NCBI RefSeq assembly: GCF_005925345.1 | Contig: NZ_SSHJ01000002.1 | Location: forward strand, 124,001 to 188,000 | DNA: 64,000 nt | From: Pedobacter ureilyticus | GTDB lineage: Bacteria; Bacteroidota; Bacteroidia; Sphingobacteriales; Sphingobacteriaceae | Direction of reading: 5' to 3' | Part shown: piece after piece, positions 61,902 through 64,000 of the stretch | Numbering within the stretch: position 1 is the stretch's first letter | Layout: the number at the start of each line of letters is the position of its first letter | The notes under the pieces: generated by a model | What the model saw: only the letters and a program-made list of their open reading frames with translations | The model's database searches: none | Told to the model about the DNA's origin: nothing | Translations under genes and position numbers: made by a program

Positions 61902-64000
61902 TTATTGTTTTGTAGAGTTTAGCAGCCTAAAATACTCAGCAACCTTGTTCTTATAATAGTAATTTAAGTTTGGTGGCAGTTTTTGGATGAGTTCGCTTTC
62001 GCTTTGCATGCTCTTGTTAAACTTTTCTAGCATTTGCTGATAAGATGGAGGAAATTGTTTAGCGGCGTTGCTTTCACGCTTTTCGTCCTGCTCCTGTTCT
62101 CGTTGTGCCTTTTCTGCATCTAGCAGTTTTACCATTAAGTTTTTCTGACGGTTAATGGTCTCTTGTGTAATTCGTTTGTTTACCAAGTCCAGTTCAGATT
62201 GTTTCATTTCCTGCACTGTTTGGTTCAAATTACCCAAAGCACCTTTACCATCTTTATTGTCGTCTTTGTTGATTTTCTCTAGCGCTTCTCTAATCATTTG
62301 CTGCTGCTGTGCCATTTTCGCAAATTCTTGGCTCATTTGACCTTTCGGAACAGTGCCCATATTTCCTTCACGTTCCATTTTCTCTTTGGCTTGCTGCATA
62401 TTTTTGTTCAGCTGTTCTTGCATTTGTTGCAATTGCTGCATGCCCTGTTTTTGTTTGCCTTTGCCACCTTTTGCATTTTTCATGGCGTTTTGTAATTGCT
62501 CCAAAGCTTCGTTTAACATCAAAGCCAAATTGTTTAAGGAGGTCATGGCAAATTGTTGCGAGCGGTTGGCTTCACCAGTTCTTCTATCGCCAAGAAAATC
62601 TATCGCTTTGCCAATATTAAAGTTGATTTTTTCTACTTCGGTATTTACGGCAGTCTCAATTTGCGGCACACGTTTGCTCAACGAAAACAAGCTATCGGCA
62701 ATGGTTTTCATATTGTCGCGTATCATATTCTGCTTTTGGGCTTGCGAAACATAAGCCGGATCGGTAGTGCCCATTTTACGCAAAGCCAACATTACCTTTT
62801 CTTGCTCAAAAGAAGTGCTCAATAAGTTTTCTAATAACTTCCGTAGCTCTTGCGCATTTACCTTGTTTTCCTGTTCTGCACCAGCTTGTTGCTGTTCTTG
62901 CATTTTTTGCGCCAATTGTTGCATTTGGTCGCTAGCCTGCTGCTGTTTTTCTGCTGCTTTTTGTTTGTTGTTTTGGTTCAGTTGCTCTTGGCTTTCTTGT
63001 TGGTTTTTCTCTATTTCGCTGGTTTCTTTCTCCGGATTTTTATAATCGTTGGGGCGTTCCAAAGCCTGATTTTTCTTGTCCAAATCTTGCAATTCTTTTT
63101 TCAAATCCTTGAAATCTTTATTGAGCTGCTCTTGCTTGTCTTTTAAATCTTGAGAAGATGAGTTATTGTTCTTGCTTTGGTTTGACAAGTCTTTTTGCTC
63201 TTTAGACATCTCATTCAAACGATCGATTTTATTTTGTAGACTTTGCTCAAATTCCAATTGCTTGTAAAGCTCTAAAATACGATCTAGCTCATTTTTTACA
63301 GATTTATTGTCCATCTGCATTTTAGAAAGCTCTTCTCTAGTTTGATCTTTCCTGTTTTGATCCATCAATTGTTGGAGCTTTTGCAGAAGCTCTTTCGTCT
63401 TTTCATCCAACACATTGTTAAAAAGCTCGTCGATTTTTTCCTGCTTTTCTTTTAGCTCTTCTGTTAATTGTCCGTTTTCCTGCTTCTCGAAGTTGTTTTT
63501 CTCGTTCAGGTCTTTGATATCCTTAACCGCCTGATCCAATTGTTTTTGTTTGTCTAGCAATTGCTCAATCTGCTTTTTATCTTCAAAGTCGAGCTGTTTT
63601 TTATCCAGTAAACTTTCGCTCAGTTTTTTGCTGTCTTTTTCAATGCTGTTGGCCAGTTTAATGGTTTGCTCCATTTTTTGCTTCAAAGATTGGCTACCTT
63701 CGGCTAGTTTGGCGGCAATTTCTTGTTGCGTTGGGGGCTGATATGTTTTGATTTCCGAACGGGTAACTTTAGCTCCGTTTACACCGTCATTATCGGCTAC
63801 TTCAAAAAAGTAATCGATGGTTTGGCCAGGTTTAACAGTTAGCCCATCCAAATTCCAGAGGTAGAAAAAATTATTTTCTGTTTGCCGGTTTTTAGTGGCA
63901 ATAGCTTTGGCGCCTTGGGCAACAACTTTATTTTTATCTTTAATTTGGTACCTGAATTTTAAAGAAGAAAATCCGTAATCATCGTTAATTACACCAGTAA
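61902..64000 (-). CDS. DUF4175 family protein, C-terminal part
   Basis: Partial: the frame is open to the right edge, so the 5' end is missing and at least 699 codons are present. At the right edge VINDDYGFSSLKFRYQIKD and FYLWNLDGLTVKPGQTIDYFFEVADNDGV are the conserved DUF4175 beta-region; the remainder is a very long coiled coil rich in Gln, Lys and Glu (about the last 600 residues, with runs such as KQQQASDQMQQLAQKMQEQQQ-type blocks). The N-terminal membrane segments expected for the family lie outside. An inner-membrane structural protein in Bacteroidota; function unknown. Confidence 0.85.
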   Translation of the reverse strand, partial: TGVINDDYGFSSLKFRYQIKDKNKVVAQGAKAIATKNRQTENNFFYLWNLDGLTVKPGQTIDYFFEVADNDGVNGAKVTRSEIKTYQPPTQQEIAAKLAEGSQSLKQKMEQTIKLANSIEKDSKKLSESLLDKKQLDFEDKKQIEQLLDKQKQLDQAVKDIKDLNEKNNFEKQENGQLTEELKEKQEKIDELFNNVLDEKTKELLQKLQQLMDQNRKDQTREELSKMQMDNKSVKNELDRILELYKQLEFEQSLQNKIDRLNEMSKEQKDLSNQSKNNNSSSQDLKDKQEQLNKDFKDLKKELQDLDKKNQALERPNDYKNPEKETSEIEKNQQESQEQLNQNNKQKAAEKQQQASDQMQQLAQKMQEQQQAGAEQENKVNAQELRKLLENLLSTSFEQEKVMLALRKMGTTDPAYVSQAQKQNMIRDNMKTIADSLFSLSKRVPQIETAVNTEVEKINFNIGKAIDFLGDRRTGEANRSQQFAMTSLNNLALMLNEALEQLQNAMKNAKGGKGKQKQGMQQLQQMQEQLNKNMQQAKEKMEREGNMGTVPKGQMSQEFAKMAQQQQMIREALEKINKDDNKDGKGALGNLNQTVQEMKQSELDLVNKRITQETINRQKNLMVKLLDAEKAQREQEQDEKRESNAAKQFPPSYQQMLEKFNKSMQSESELIQKLPPNLNYYYKNKVAEYFRLLNSTKQ

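Noticed and set aside
62155..63741. Several plus-strand open frames opposite the DUF4175 gene
   Set aside because: They are the antisense image of a Gln/Lys/Glu-rich coiled coil, giving Cys/Leu/Phe-rich nonsense proteins.
1..64000. tRNA, rRNA or CRISPR arrays
   Set aside because: No cloverleaf-like stretch, rRNA segment or regularly spaced repeat array was seen by eye; small tRNA genes cannot be completely excluded without a covariance search.

Overview
The window is a Bacteroidota chromosome segment, most likely from Sphingobacteriaceae (Pedobacter-like). The evidence is a SusC/SusD pair, a type IX secretion sorting domain, lipoproteins with short lipoboxes, many families largely restricted to the phylum (DUF3078, DUF4175, DUF4434, DUF4920, DUF5009, DUF5017), almost no Shine-Dalgarno sequences, and at least one textbook Bacteroidota promoter (TTTG, 21 bp, TAnnTTTG) at the dusB gene. 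Gene density is high. No rRNA, tRNA, CRISPR array, insertion sequence or prophage is recognisable.

Layout. 1-15.8 kb: the rimP-nusA-infB translation/transcription operon (reading left), an acyl-CoA dehydrogenase, a secreted beta-helix protein, an outer-membrane DUF3078 protein, two LysM glucosaminidases, an O-methyltransferase with ruvX, a type II restriction-modification pair (PmeII-like nuclease and an HTH-fused cytosine-5 methyltransferase), and an ECF sigma / anti-sigma / repeat-protein operon. 15.8-35.2 kb: a polysaccharide utilisation locus. One ten-gene leftward operon (FAD oxidoreductase, SusC, SusD, DUF5017, DUF5009/NagX-like, MFS, two SGNH esterases, DUF4434, AGE epimerase) and one three-gene leftward operon (unknown secreted protein, esterase, GH20 hexosaminidase) flank a ROK regulator. 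GH20 + ROK + AGE epimerase + NagX-like membrane protein together point to an N-acetyl-amino-sugar glycan; the exact substrate is not visible.

35.4-50.5 kb: housekeeping and metabolic genes (DUF4920, cdsA, CPBP protease, dusB, apaG, AraC regulator, VOC protein, Zn peptidase, FAD oxidoreductase, purU, rmuC, glycosyltransferase, and the operon nadA - S41 peptidase - thiL). 50.5-64 kb: a 473-bp AT-rich nadA/nadB divergent region with a perfect DnaA box, nadB, a gamma-carbonic anhydrase, an Ig-like lipoprotein, mnmG with two perfect parS sites directly upstream, an ABC-F ATPase, an orphan four-helix-bundle sensor, a gene-free repeat-rich stretch, a GIN-domain protein with a tandem operator-like repeat, ybeY and the 3' part of a DUF4175 gene.

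The most interesting signals are: twin parS palindromes plus clustered DnaA boxes, suggesting proximity to the replication origin; a SusD carrying a glycine-rich GSGYT repeat insertion; the HTH-methyltransferase fusion in a tail-to-tail overlapping R-M pair; an amber codon interrupting what reads as a signal peptide ahead of a VOC gene; a hairpin plus U-tract just before rimP; and several families of dispersed palindromic repeats.
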